From contig JAFEDK010000025.1 in NCBI GenBank assembly GCA_018241665.1, positions 1 through 64,000 of the forward strand: a DNA stretch of 64,000 bases. Reading direction: 5' to 3'. Below, one piece after another: positions 30,069 to 39,328 of the stretch. Position 1 is the stretch's first letter. The number at the start of each line of letters is the position of its first letter. Source of the stretch: Pseudomonadota bacterium. Its GTDB lineage: Bacteria > Pseudomonadota > Gammaproteobacteria > Burkholderiales > Rhodocyclaceae. Below the pieces are notes generated by a model. It was given only the letters and a program-made list of their open reading frames with translations, did not search any database and had not been told where the DNA came from. A program made the translations under genes and the position numbers.

Positions 30069-31838
30069 ATGAACGCGATGCATAGTCGAGGACTGCTGGT
30101 GTGCCTGTTTGCCATGGCCGGGAGCGTGGGGGCCCAGCAGACCATGCCGGAGGCTTCTGGTGGCATGCCCGAGGCGTCGGCTGGCGCGGCGGCGGTGGAT
30201 TGCCCGGTGCTGTTGCAGGAGGCCGAAGCGCGTTTCGAGCAGGGCCACCAGGCCGCGTCAGCCAAGCGCTGGAAGGAGGCGCAGCCGCTGCTGCGTAGCG
30301 CCAGTGGCGAATTCCTGAAGGTGGCGGCGGCCTGTCCGGCGGTGGCCGCGCAGGCTAACCGGCAAGGGGATCGGGCTGCCACAGAATTGAAGTTGGTCGA
30401 GGCTGCCATCAGCCACCAGGGCGAATGCCTGCCGCGTTTCGACAAGGCGTTGGACCTGGATCTCCGGGCCGCGGCGGCCAAGTCGGACAAAGGTGATCCG
30501 GCAGAAGTCGAGCGCCTGCTTGCCGAGGCCGAAAGCACCTGGCGGGAAGCGGTGGCGGTGTGCCAGTCGCCCCATCGGGAGAAGGCGGACAAGAGCCTGG
30601 CCGCCACGGTCAAGGTGCGTACCGCGAACGCAGAATTGCTGAGCTCGGGTCCGGCCTGCGATGCCGCCTGGAAGAACGCCACGGCCCTCATCGATTACGC
30701 CAAGGGGGCGTGGCGCGACAAGCGCTGGGACGATGCCGCGATGCTCTACGGCAAGGCAGTGATGGCCTGGGAAGGCGCGGCCGACAAGTGTTCCGGCACG
30801 CGGCAGCAGCAGGCCCAGCGCAAGGTGGAGCAGACCCAGATCGATGCGCACAACGCCGAGTTCTGCGGCCCCCTGTGGGACAGTGCGACGGACCTGAGCC
30901 AGCGCGTGAAGGGCGCCGGCAATGGTGTGTCGGCGACCGAAAAGGACCAGTTGTCGATGAAGGCCGAGGTGGCCTGGCGCGATGCGGCCGGCCAGTGCCA
31001 TGGCAATCCGCAGAACCTGGCGCGCAGTAACGCCGATGCGCTGGCCCGCGAGCGGGGCACGCCATTGCCGGCCAATGCGCAGGCCTTGTACGGGACTCGC
31101 CGACCGGCGCCGGTCGGCGAGCCGGTGGCGGTCAAGACTTCCGTGGCAGCGACCGCGACTGCGGTGACGCCGAGCGCGGCTGCGGCGCTTCCGGTTGCCA
31201 GGGAGGCGGTCAGGACGGCTGTCGAGACGACTGCGCTGGCGCCCGCCGTTGCGGCGCCTGTCGCCAAGGTGGCCGATGCACCGCAAGCTGGCGTCCGCAA
31301 GGAGGCGCCGGCCGAAACCACGCTGGTGGCCGGTGATACCACCTACAAGGGGCATTTCACGATGGATCCCAAGAGCGGCGTCGTGAGCGGCACGGGCACC
31401 GTCGAGTGGGCCAATGGCGAGCGCTTCAGCGGCACGCTGGTAGACGGTCGGCGTCAGGGCAAGGGGCGCTTCAACTGGGTCGGCGGCCAGTGGTACGACG
31501 GTGACTGGGCCGACGACCGGGCGGTCGGTTACGGCACCATTCAGTTCCCGGGCGGCAATCGTTATGAAGGGGCAGTGACGGACGGCGAACCCGCTGGCCG
31601 GGGTACGCTGATCTTTGCCTCGGGGGATCGTTACACCGGTGATTTTGTCCGCGGTCTCTTCCAGGGGCAGGGCAGCTATGCCTGGAAGAACGGCAACCGC
31701 TACGACGGTGCCTGGCACCTTGGCAAGAAGCATGGCCGCGGCCGCCTCACCTGGGCCTCCGGTGAGGCCTGGGAAGGGGAGTTCCGCGACGACCTGAAGA
31801 CCGAAGCCGGCCAGAGTATTGCTGCCGCCGCCCATTGA
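30069..31838 (+). CDS. Exported MORN-repeat protein with four cysteine-bounded helical repeats
   Basis: A 589-residue protein with a signal peptide (cut after 'GSVGA'). Residues 45-310 hold four helical repeats, each bounded by two cysteines: 45/89, 120/165, 197/241 and 266/310, always 44-45 residues apart. A low-complexity Ala/Val/Pro linker follows (about 335-425). Residues about 430-575 are six to seven MORN repeats ('GNRYEGAVTDGEPAGRGTLIFASG' type). MORN repeats usually bind membranes or proteins. The ATG at 30069 is chosen because GGAG lies 9 bases upstream; an in-frame ATG at 30054 overlaps the previous gene. No function is known; pairing with the upstream lipoprotein suggests an envelope role. 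Confidence 0.78.
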   Translation: MNAMHSRGLLVCLFAMAGSVGAQQTMPEASGGMPEASAGAAAVDCPVLLQEAEARFEQGHQAASAKRWKEAQPLLRSASGEFLKVAAACPAVAAQANRQGDRAATELKLVEAAISHQGECLPRFDKALDLDLRAAAAKSDKGDPAEVERLLAEAESTWREAVAVCQSPHREKADKSLAATVKVRTANAELLSSGPACDAAWKNATALIDYAKGAWRDKRWDDAAMLYGKAVMAWEGAADKCSGTRQQQAQRKVEQTQIDAHNAEFCGPLWDSATDLSQRVKGAGNGVSATEKDQLSMKAEVAWRDAAGQCHGNPQNLARSNADALARERGTPLPANAQALYGTRRPAPVGEPVAVKTSVAATATAVTPSAAAALPVAREAVRTAVETTALAPAVAAPVAKVADAPQAGVRKEAPAETTLVAGDTTYKGHFTMDPKSGVVSGTGTVEWANGERFSGTLVDGRRQGKGRFNWVGGQWYDGDWADDRAVGYGTIQFPGGNRYEGAVTDGEPAGRGTLIFASGDRYTGDFVRGLFQGQGSYAWKNGNRYDGAWHLGKKHGRGRLTWASGEAWEGEFRDDLKTEAGQSIAAAAH

Positions 31839-31940
31839 GGGCATCGGCCGAGCGTGCCTGCTGATCAGGTGCGTACGCGGCAGTTTTCTCCGGATCTTCT
31901 GCCGTGCTGGGCGCATGAACGCGCCCACCAAATCCATCCA

Positions 31941-31970
31941 TTCCGTAGGCGCGAACTCATTCGCCCACGG
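31941..31970. repeat. Degenerate copy of the REP-like palindrome
   Basis: GCGAACTCATTCGCCC resembles the GGGCGAAT-TC-ATTCGCCC palindrome seen at 58.6, 60.8-60.9 and 63.7 kb, with one decayed arm. It lies between the MORN gene and prk, which converge. Confidence 0.6.
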
Positions 31971-31981
31971 ACTCTTTCAAC

Positions 31982-32857
31982 TCACACCCACTGGCGGCGG
32001 CGTTCCATCAGCTTCCAGATCAGCGGCGTGAGGATCAGCTGCATCGCCAGGTCCAGCTTGCCGCCGGGCACTACGATGGTGTTGGCGCGGGACATGAAGC
32101 TGTCGTGGATCATGCGCAGCAGGTAGGGGAAGTCCACCCCGCGCGGATCGCGGAAGCGGATGATCACCATTGATTCATCGGCGGTCGGGATGTCGCGGGC
32201 GATGAAGGGATTGGAGGTGTCGACCATCGGCACCCGCTGGAAGTTGATGTGGGTGTGGGAGAACTGCGGCACGATGTAATGCACGTAGTCGTGCATGCGG
32301 CGCAGGATGGTTTCCTGCACGGCTTCGAGCGAGTAGCCGCGGGTCTTGGTGTCCCGGTGGATCTTTTGTATCCATTCCAGGTTGGTGATTGGAACGACGC
32401 CTATCAGCAGGTCGGCGTGTCGGCAGGTGTTGACCTTCTCGGTGATCACCGCGCCATGCAGGCCTTCATAGAACAGGCAGTCGGTGTCCGGCGGCAGTTC
32501 TTCCCAGGGCGTGAAGTCGCCCATCCTGAGGCCGCGACGGGCGGCCTCCTCGGCGCTGTGAAGATAGAAGCGTCGTTTGCCGCCGCCTGATTCGCCGTAG
32601 GTACGGAACAACTGTTCCAGATCCTCGAGCAGGTTGGCTTCCGGGCCGAAGTGGCTGATGCCGCGCCGGCCCTGGCTTTCCGCCTCGATGATGAGGTCGC
32701 GGATCTCCTCCCGCGTGTAGCGGTGGAAGCTGTCACCCTCGATGACCGCAGCATTGACCTTTTCCCGCCAGAAGATGCCTTCGAACGTGTGCTTCACCGT
32801 GGTGGTGCCGGCGCCTGACGAGCCGGTGACCACGATGATCGGGTGCTTCATGGACAT
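31982..32857 (-). CDS. prk: Phosphoribulokinase (proteobacterial type)
   Basis: This 291-residue enzyme phosphorylates ribulose 5-phosphate to the RuBisCO substrate, the committed step of the Calvin cycle. The P-loop 'GSSGAGTT' is at residues 12-19, followed by 'IEGDSFHRY' and 'HFGPEANLLEDL', both characteristic of bacterial class I PRK. The start ATG at 32857 gives the family N-terminus ('MSMKHPIIVVTGSSG'); a longer in-frame reading from 32917 adds unrelated residues. RuBisCO is not in the window, but tkt-gap-pgk lies 4 kb away. A role in autotrophy is likely yet unproven. Confidence 0.94.
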   Translation of the reverse strand: MSMKHPIIVVTGSSGAGTTTVKHTFEGIFWREKVNAAVIEGDSFHRYTREEIRDLIIEAESQGRRGISHFGPEANLLEDLEQLFRTYGESGGGKRRFYLHSAEEAARRGLRMGDFTPWEELPPDTDCLFYEGLHGAVITEKVNTCRHADLLIGVVPITNLEWIQKIHRDTKTRGYSLEAVQETILRRMHDYVHYIVPQFSHTHINFQRVPMVDTSNPFIARDIPTADESMVIIRFRDPRGVDFPYLLRMIHDSFMSRANTIVVPGGKLDLAMQLILTPLIWKLMERRRQWV

Positions 32858-32963
32858 GGGGTTGCTCTCGAAAGTGAATGGTTTTGGCACAGGGCACGGT
32901 GGCATGGCCTGTGCCAAAAGCGCTCAACTTCCAGCGTAAAGCCCGGTCCAGCGGTGTAACAGC

Positions 32964-32993
32964 AAAAAGCGGGCCGCCTTTGGGGGCGCCCGC
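32964..32993 (-). terminator. Terminator after the inositol-phosphatase-family gene
   Basis: On the minus strand GCGGGC pairs with GCCCGC, with further GC pairing inside, followed by TTTTT. It begins 8 bases after the stop codon at 33001. Confidence 0.7.
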
Positions 32994-33000
32994 AGGCGGT

Positions 33001-33810
33001 TCACGAGTGGGTGTTCAGCCAGATCCGCCACTGGTCGAACAGGGCCGGGCTGGCGGCGGCGATGACCGAGCGCTTGATGGCCGGGCCGGCGGTCAGCGGC
33101 GTGCCGCCGAGGGTGCTGTAGCAACCGCCGGCTTCTTCGAGGATCAGCCGGCCGGCGGCGTAGTCCCACAGCATCTGGCCGCCGTGGATATAGACGTCCA
33201 GGCGGCCGGCGGCCACGTAGCACCATTCGAGGGCGCTGGAGCCGAAGTTGCGCTGGGAGTAATACGGCGGGCGGACGGCCAGCTCGTCACCAAGGTGATG
33301 GCTGATGCGCTTGAAGTCCACGCCGGCCACCGCGTCCTTCAGGCGGGTGGTCGGGCTGCGCAGTGGCAGCGACACCTCGTTGAGCCAGGCGCCGGCGCCG
33401 CGGCCCGCATAGAAGGCTTCGTCGGTGACCGGGTTGTACACCACGCCGAGCTGAGTCTTGTGATTGACCAGGTAGGCCACCGCCACGCCGAAGAAGGGGA
33501 TGCCGTTGGCGAAGTTGGTGGTGCCATCGATCGGGTCGATGACCCACAGGCCGTCCATGCCGGCCTGCCATACGCGGCCTTGCTCCTCGGCGGTCATCTC
33601 CTCGCCGAGGACCGGGGCCGGGATGAGCTGGGGCAGACGCTCGACGAGGGCGGCCTGGGAGGCCAGGTCGGCCTCCGTGAGCACGCTGCCGTCGGCCTTG
33701 TGCTCGCGCACGGCACGCAGGTAACGGGGCAGGATGGTCTCGCGGGCCATCTGGCGCACCAGTTCGGCGAGGGAGCGGGCGAGTTCGAGGCGTTGGGCAC
33801 TGGTGGTCAT
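33001..33810 (-). CDS. Inositol monophosphatase family protein
   Basis: This Mg2+-dependent sugar-phosphate phosphatase of the IMPase/FBPase superfamily has 269 residues. Metal ligands are visible in order: 'LGEE', the signature 'DPIDGTTNF' and 'LWDYAAG' near the C-terminus. Members act on inositol phosphate, histidinol phosphate, PAP or related compounds, so the substrate is not fixed. It is not the housekeeping SuhB by sequence; its short 'YLRAVREHKADGSVLTEADLASQ' region is closer to divergent members. The ATG at 33810 matches the family start. It is divergent from rsmE and followed by its own terminator. Confidence 0.88.
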   Translation of the reverse strand: MTTSAQRLELARSLAELVRQMARETILPRYLRAVREHKADGSVLTEADLASQAALVERLPQLIPAPVLGEEMTAEEQGRVWQAGMDGLWVIDPIDGTTNFANGIPFFGVAVAYLVNHKTQLGVVYNPVTDEAFYAGRGAGAWLNEVSLPLRSPTTRLKDAVAGVDFKRISHHLGDELAVRPPYYSQRNFGSSALEWCYVAAGRLDVYIHGGQMLWDYAAGRLILEEAGGCYSTLGGTPLTAGPAIKRSVIAAASPALFDQWRIWLNTHS

Positions 33811-33940
33811 CGGGCGGCCCGTCGGACGGTGAAGGTGCGGCTGCCCCAGGATGAGGGCTGCGCAATGATCGGAAGCGTGGGGAGACGGATCGGCATTTTG
33901 TTTCAATCCCGTTTAAACACGCGGTTTTGCGGATAATAGC

Positions 33941-34684
33941 ATGATGAATCCGCGCTTCTTCTGCCCCGACGGGCTCGCTCCCGATAGCGACATGCCCCTG
34001 CCTGCCGACGTTGCCCATCACGCCGAGCGCGTGTTGCGGCTGGCGGTCGGCGATGAAATCGTGCTCTTCGACGGCCGCGGTGGCGAATGCGCCGCGACCC
34101 TGCAGGCCCTGGGCAAACAGCCGGTGGCCTGCCTCGGCCCACGTCTGGAGGTGGAGCGGGAGTCGCCGCTGGCGATCACGCTGGTGCAGGCGCTGGCAAG
34201 TGGCGACAAGATGGACTGGATCGTGCAGAAGGCGGTGGAGCTCGGCGCGGTGGCGGTGCAGCCAGTGGCGGCCGAGCGCTCGGTGCTGAAGCTGTCCGGC
34301 GAGCGGGCCGCCAAACGGGTGGCCCATTGGCAGCAGGTGGCGGTATCGGCCTGCGAGCAGTCCGGGCGCAACCGCGTGCCGGAGATCGCCGAGATCCTGC
34401 CCCTCAACAAGTATCTGGCGCAGGCGGTAGAAGGCACCCGGCTGATCCTGGCGCCGGGCGCCGCGGGTGCGCTGGTGCGCAAGTCCCGCCCTTCCGGGCC
34501 GCTGCATGTGTTGATCGGCCCGGAAGGCGGCTGGTCGCGGGGGGAGCTGACCCTGGCCGAGCGGGCCGGTTGCGAGCCGCTGGCGCTTGGCCCCCGGGTT
34601 TTCCGTACCGAAACCGCCGGCCTGGCGGCGCTGGCCGCCTTGCAGACCCTGTGGGGCGATTTCCCTGGAGAGGGCGATGTTTGA
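33941..34684 (+). CDS. rsmE: 16S rRNA (uracil-1498-N3)-methyltransferase
   Basis: RsmE methylates U1498 of 16S rRNA using SAM. It has 247 residues with a PUA-like N-terminal domain and a C-terminal SPOUT knot. 'HHAERVLRLAVGDEIVLFDGRG', 'KMDWIVQKAVELGA' and the knot motif 'IGPEGGWSRGELTLAE' with 'LGPRVFRTETAGLAAL' are family hallmarks. Two adjacent ATGs (33941 and 33944) are possible starts. Its end overlaps the start of the next gene by 8 bases, so the two are translationally coupled. Confidence 0.95.
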   Translation: MMNPRFFCPDGLAPDSDMPLPADVAHHAERVLRLAVGDEIVLFDGRGGECAATLQALGKQPVACLGPRLEVERESPLAITLVQALASGDKMDWIVQKAVELGAVAVQPVAAERSVLKLSGERAAKRVAHWQQVAVSACEQSGRNRVPEIAEILPLNKYLAQAVEGTRLILAPGAAGALVRKSRPSGPLHVLIGPEGGWSRGELTLAERAGCEPLALGPRVFRTETAGLAALAALQTLWGDFPGEGDV

Positions 34685-36164
34685 ATCCGCCGAGCTGGGC
34701 CACCGGCTGTCGAAGGCCGATTACGAGCTGGTCGAACCCCAGCTGCGCACCGACCTGCTGGACGTGCAGTTCGAATTGCTGGAAAGCAAGGGGTTTGCCG
34801 CGGTGATCCTGATCAACGGGATAGACGGGGCAGGGCGTGGCGAGACGGTGAATCTCCTCAATGAATGGATGGATCCGCGCCACATCGAGGTGCATGCCTT
34901 CGACAAGCCTACCGATGAGGAGCGGGAGCGCCCCTTCCTGTGGCGTTTCTGGCGGGCGTTGCCGCCACGGGGCAAGATTGGCGTGCTGTTCGGCAACTGG
35001 TATTCCGAGGCCATCGGAGACCGGGCCTTCGGACGCATCAAGAAGGCGCGCCTCGACCAGCAACTGGCCGAGTTCAACCGCTTCGAGGCGATGTTGGCGG
35101 CCGAGGGCGTGCTGTTGATCAAGTTCTGGTTCCATCTGTCCAAGCAGGCCCAGAAGAAACGCCTGAAGGCGCTGGAAGCCAATCCGGATACCCGCTGGCG
35201 GGTGCGCGACACCGATTGGCAGGTGTATGAGGAATACGAGCGCTATCGGGAGGTGGCGGAGCATGTGTTGCGCCAGACCAGTACCGGCATCGCGCCGTGG
35301 GTGATCGTGGACGGCTCGGATCCGCAATACCGCGCGGTGCAGGTCGGGCGAACCCTGCTGGAAGGCTTGCGCCGCCGTTGCGATCACGTCGCGCGCGGCT
35401 ATCGGACCCGCCAGACCGCGGCGCCGCTGGCTTCGTCGGTGGATGAGCGCAACCTGCTGAATGCGCTGGTGCTCAACCAGCCGCTGGACAAAAAGGACTA
35501 CGACAAGCAGCTCGAGCGGCTGCAGGGACGCCTGGCGCTGGCGGTGCGCAGCGAGGCCTTCGCGAACCGCAGCCTGGTGCTGGTGTTCGAAGGCATGGAT
35601 GCGGCAGGCAAGGGCGGGGCGATCCGGCGTGTCACCCAGGCCCTGGATACGCGCCAGTACCACATCACCCCGATTGCCGCGCCCAGCGAGGAGGAGCGCG
35701 TGCAGCCTTACCTGTGGCGCTTCTGGCGCCGCCTGCCCCGGCAGGGCCGGGTGGCGATCTTCGACCGTTCCTGGTATGGCCGGGTGCTGGTGGAGCGGGT
35801 CGAGGGGTTCTGCTCTGAGGCGGACTGGATGCGCGCCTACGCGGAGATCAACGATTTCGAGGACCAGCTCGTGTCGGCGGGGGCAATCGTCGTCAAGTTC
35901 TGGCTGTCGATCAGCGATGAGGAGCAGCTGCGGCGTTTCAAGGCACGCGAGGATCAGGCCTTCAAGCGCTACAAGCTGACTGAGGAAGACTGGCGCAATC
36001 GTGAGAAGTGGCCGCTCTACGAGCCCGCCGTATGCGACATGATTGATCGCACGAGCACGGAAAATGCGAACTGGACACTGGTCGAAGCAGACAATAAATA
36101 TTACGCTAGGGTAAAAGTGCTGCAGACCCTGGTGGATAAACTGGAGCTCGCACTGCAAAAATGA
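34677..36164 (+). CDS. pap: Polyphosphate:AMP phosphotransferase (PPK2 class II)
   Basis: This enzyme transfers phosphate from polyphosphate to AMP, making ADP. The 495 residues hold two tandem PPK2 domains. The second has the full catalytic set: Walker A 'GMDAAGKGG', lid 'QPYLWRFWRRLP' and Walker B 'FDRSWYGRVLVERV'. The first has 'GIDGAGRGE', but its Walker B reads 'FGNWYSEA', lacking the catalytic Asp, as is usual in two-domain members. The ATG at 34677 is chosen because it overlaps the rsmE stop and gives the family N-terminus. Polyphosphate-accumulating Rhodocyclales commonly carry this gene. Confidence 0.93.
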   Translation: MFESAELGHRLSKADYELVEPQLRTDLLDVQFELLESKGFAAVILINGIDGAGRGETVNLLNEWMDPRHIEVHAFDKPTDEERERPFLWRFWRALPPRGKIGVLFGNWYSEAIGDRAFGRIKKARLDQQLAEFNRFEAMLAAEGVLLIKFWFHLSKQAQKKRLKALEANPDTRWRVRDTDWQVYEEYERYREVAEHVLRQTSTGIAPWVIVDGSDPQYRAVQVGRTLLEGLRRRCDHVARGYRTRQTAAPLASSVDERNLLNALVLNQPLDKKDYDKQLERLQGRLALAVRSEAFANRSLVLVFEGMDAAGKGGAIRRVTQALDTRQYHITPIAAPSEEERVQPYLWRFWRRLPRQGRVAIFDRSWYGRVLVERVEGFCSEADWMRAYAEINDFEDQLVSAGAIVVKFWLSISDEEQLRRFKAREDQAFKRYKLTEEDWRNREKWPLYEPAVCDMIDRTSTENANWTLVEADNKYYARVKVLQTLVDKLELALQK

Positions 36165-36219
36165 AAGAAGTGCAAAATAGAATGCCGCATAGCTCAACCC
36201 CGATGGTCTGGAAGTGCCT

Positions 36220-37572
36220 GTGAATTCCCCTGCTACCGTTCCTGGCGCTGAACGTGCCGAGCAACTGGCCCAGCGCTTCGTCGCCTGGGTGCGCGCGGCT
36301 GCGCCATATATCCATGCCTTCCGTGGCAAGACGTTCGTGCTGGGCTTCGGCGGTGAGGTGGCGGGTGCCCACCTGGTCGAGAAGCTGGCTTATGACTGCA
36401 ATCTGCTGGCGGCGCTCGGCGTTCGCCTGGTGTTGGTGCACGGCGCGCGCCCGCAGATCGAGGCCGAGCTGCTCCGGCGCGGGCTGACGCCGCGCTACCA
36501 CAAGGGCTTGCGGGTTACCGACGCGGCGGCGCTGGAGTGCGTCAAGGCGGCGGTGGCGGTGACGCGCCTCGAAGTCGAGGCGCAGCTTTCCCAGGGCTTG
36601 CCGAACACCCCGATGGCCGGCAGCTACATGCGCGTGACCGGCGGCAATTTCCTCACCGCCAAACCGGTCGGCGTCGTCGACGGTGTCGATTACGGCTTCA
36701 CCGGCGCAGTGCGCAAGGTGATTGCCGAAGAAATCGCCGCCGACCTGGATCAGCAGAACGTGGTGCTGATGTCGTCCCTCGGTGTGTCGCCGGCTGGCGA
36801 GATCTTCAACATGAGCATGGAGGCGGTGGCCGAGGCGGTGGCCATTGCCCTTAAGGCCGAGAAGCTGATCTACCTGTGCGATGCGCCCGGCCTTCTCGAT
36901 GCGAAGGGCGGGCTCATCGAGGCCATCACAGCCGACGATGCGGAGGCCATGCTGAATGCCGGCGAAGGCTTGACCGAGGATCTCGACCTGTACCTGCCCT
37001 GCGCGATCCGCGCGGTGCGCAAGGGGGTCGGTCGGGCGCACCTGATCGACCGGGACAAGGATGGGGGCCTGCTGCTGGAGTTCTTCACGCCGCAGGGTGT
37101 GGGCACCGTGCTGACGCGCGACCCCTTGTTCCGCCTGCGCGAGGCGACCATCGAGGACGTGGGAGCGCTGGGGAGTGTGATCGCGCCGATGGAGGCCGAC
37201 GGCACGCTGGTGCGGCGCAGCCGCGAACGGCTGGAGCAGGAGATCGAGCGCTTCACCGTCGTCGAGTACGACGGCGTGCTGGTTGGCTGCGCGGCGCTGT
37301 ATCCCTTCATGGATGAGCGCGCGGCGGAAATGGCCTGCGTGGCGGTGGTGCCGGAACACCGGCGGGCCGGCCTGGGTGAGATGCTGTTGCGCCGCATCGA
37401 GGTCCGTTCCCGCGCCCTTGGCGTGGAGCGCCTGTTCGTGCTGACGACCCGTACCGCGGACTGGTTCCGGGAGCGGGGCTTCCGTGAAGTGCCACCGGCC
37501 GAGCTGCCACGACAGAAACTCGAAATGTACGACGTCAGCCGGCGCTCCAAGGTTTTCATGAAGGCTTTGTGA
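36220..37572 (+). CDS. argA: N-acetylglutamate synthase (amino-acid kinase plus GNAT domains)
   Basis: ArgA makes N-acetylglutamate, the first step of arginine synthesis. The 450-residue protein has an N-terminal amino-acid-kinase-fold domain ('HAFRGKTFVLGFGGEVAG', 'LVLVHGARPQIEAEL') that binds the feedback inhibitor arginine, and a C-terminal GNAT domain (from about 300; acetyl-CoA loop 'VVPEHRRAGLGEMLL'). The GTG at 36220 is preferred because GGAAG lies 6 bases before it; GTG at 36214 is in frame but abuts that site. No ATG is available. The next gene's GTG overlaps its stop. Confidence 0.94.
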   Translation: MNSPATVPGAERAEQLAQRFVAWVRAAAPYIHAFRGKTFVLGFGGEVAGAHLVEKLAYDCNLLAALGVRLVLVHGARPQIEAELLRRGLTPRYHKGLRVTDAAALECVKAAVAVTRLEVEAQLSQGLPNTPMAGSYMRVTGGNFLTAKPVGVVDGVDYGFTGAVRKVIAEEIAADLDQQNVVLMSSLGVSPAGEIFNMSMEAVAEAVAIALKAEKLIYLCDAPGLLDAKGGLIEAITADDAEAMLNAGEGLTEDLDLYLPCAIRAVRKGVGRAHLIDRDKDGGLLLEFFTPQGVGTVLTRDPLFRLREATIEDVGALGSVIAPMEADGTLVRRSRERLEQEIERFTVVEYDGVLVGCAALYPFMDERAAEMACVAVVPEHRRAGLGEMLLRRIEVRSRALGVERLFVLTTRTADWFRERGFREVPPAELPRQKLEMYDVSRRSKVFMKAL

Positions 37573-39263
37573 GGATGCGGTCGAGACCCCGGTTCAAGTG
37601 TCAAGTGTTGTCCGCCCGGGGTCATTGGCCGCGGTGGCGCTGGCTTGCGCTCGTACCGGGGCTGACATGCCTGCCCGTGCACGCGGCGCTGCCGCCGGGC
37701 ATGGAGTCGCCGGTGGTGACGCTGACGGCGGGATTGGCGACGATGGCCGGGCTGGCGGGGGCTTACCTGATCCTGCGGCGCCAGCGCCTGACCCGTCCCG
37801 AGGAGCATGACTTACCCGGTAGCCACGGGGGCGGTGACGCCCGGCAGGCCCCCGTCGGCGGGGAGGAGGACGGCTTGCCGGTGCCACGCCATGGCGGAAC
37901 GCGGTATTTCCTGGAGGCTGCGGCGGCCGATCGCGGCATAGAGGGTTGGATCAACGAGGATGGTGCCCTGTTCTGGATCAACGGGGCGATCGAGCGCGCT
38001 ACGGGCTACAGTGTCCATGAGGTCCTTGCCGGGGACTTCATCGATCTGCTCGTCTATGACCGGGATCGTCGCTACTGCCGTGAGCAGGTCGCGCTGGCCT
38101 TGCAGGGCGGGGCCGTCGCTGAGTTTGAATTGCGGCTGCTGACGAAGGCTGGGGCGACGCTGTGGGTCCTTGCCCGCTGGCAGCCGATTCATGATGAAAC
38201 CGGTCGACTGCTGGGCATGCGGGCGACGCTGAGCGATATCCAGGCGCGCAAGGAGGCCGAGTACAAGCTGCTCGAGTCGGTGGCCGCGCTGCGCCGGGCT
38301 CAGGCCCTGTCCGAGCATTACCTCCGCCGCAGCAACGAGGAGCGTTCGCGCCTGTCGGCGCTGCTGGACGTGGTGCGGGTTGGCATTCTGTTCATGGATG
38401 CGGATCGCCGGGTGGTGTACTGCAACCGGGCGCTTTACGACATTTGGGATTTGGGGGCGGCGGATAGCTTCGTTGGTGTGCGCGATGTGGTGCTGCAGCA
38501 GCACGTAATGGCGCGGATTGCCGACCCCGAGGCCTATCAGCGGCATCTCGCCGAGGTCTTGAGCCGCCGCGAGCCGAGCGAGCCTTTCGAGATTGTCTTC
38601 CACGATGGACGAATCGTGACCGATTTTTCTCGTGTGGTACCCGGCCCGGATGGTGCCCGCTCGATTGGCCGGATCTGGGTCTTCGAGGACGTGACCGAGC
38701 AGCGCAAGGTGGCGGGGCAGTTGATGCGCCTGGCCGAGCGTGATCCGCTGACCAACATCTTCAACCGCCGGCGTTTCCATGAAGAGCTGGAGCGCATGCT
38801 GGCGGATGGCTGCCGCCACGCGGAGGACGTCGGTCTGCTGTCCATCGATCTGGATGGCTTCAAGCCGGTCAATGACAATTTCGGTCATCAGGCGGGTGAC
38901 CGGGTGTTGATCGGCCTGGCCAATGCGGTGGTGGCGGTGGTGCGCCGCAATGAGATGTTCTTCCGGATGGGCGGTGACGAGTTTGCGATCCTGGTGCCCT
39001 CTGGTACGCCGACCGAACTTTCCGAGCTGGCGCGCCGGGTGTGTGCCTGCATCGCGGCCCTGCGCTTCGACTGCGGTACAGCAACGGTTGGCGTGACTGC
39101 CAGCATCGGCATTGCCATCAGTTCAGGCTGCGGACATGATGGAGAGTCCTTGATCGGGGCGGCCGATCGGGCGATGTATGCGGCCAAGTCCCGCGGCGGC
39201 AATGGCTGGGCGTTTGCGGAAAGTGATGAGGCGCGACTGGATCCCCCCGGCGTGGCGGGCTAG
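37569..39263 (+). CDS. Membrane-anchored PAS-PAS-GGDEF diguanylate cyclase
   Basis: This c-di-GMP synthase has 564 residues. There is a signal-anchor-like start, a membrane helix around residues 48-68, a PAS domain with PAC (about 115-235), a coiled linker, a second PAS (about 255-380) and a GGDEF domain (about 390-550). The active site 'RMGGDEFAIL' is intact. The I-site position reads 'RRNE' rather than R-x-x-D, so product inhibition may be weak. The GTG at 37569 overlaps the argA stop and has AAGG in front; the ATG at 37575 lacks a usable site. The ligand of the PAS domains is unknown. Confidence 0.88.
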   Translation: MRMRSRPRFKCQVLSARGHWPRWRWLALVPGLTCLPVHAALPPGMESPVVTLTAGLATMAGLAGAYLILRRQRLTRPEEHDLPGSHGGGDARQAPVGGEEDGLPVPRHGGTRYFLEAAAADRGIEGWINEDGALFWINGAIERATGYSVHEVLAGDFIDLLVYDRDRRYCREQVALALQGGAVAEFELRLLTKAGATLWVLARWQPIHDETGRLLGMRATLSDIQARKEAEYKLLESVAALRRAQALSEHYLRRSNEERSRLSALLDVVRVGILFMDADRRVVYCNRALYDIWDLGAADSFVGVRDVVLQQHVMARIADPEAYQRHLAEVLSRREPSEPFEIVFHDGRIVTDFSRVVPGPDGARSIGRIWVFEDVTEQRKVAGQLMRLAERDPLTNIFNRRRFHEELERMLADGCRHAEDVGLLSIDLDGFKPVNDNFGHQAGDRVLIGLANAVVAVVRRNEMFFRMGGDEFAILVPSGTPTELSELARRVCACIAALRFDCGTATVGVTASIGIAISSGCGHDGESLIGAADRAMYAAKSRGGNGWAFAESDEARLDPPGVAG

Positions 39264-39328
39264 AATCTTGCTACCCCATGGGCAGCAGCGGTGCTGCTCC
39301 GGAATCCCAATTCAAGAGGTGAAGAAAC

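Noticed and set aside
28655-30691. Open frame of 678 codons on the minus strand
   Set aside because: It is antisense to the lipoprotein and MORN genes, both of which have signal peptides and domain structure.
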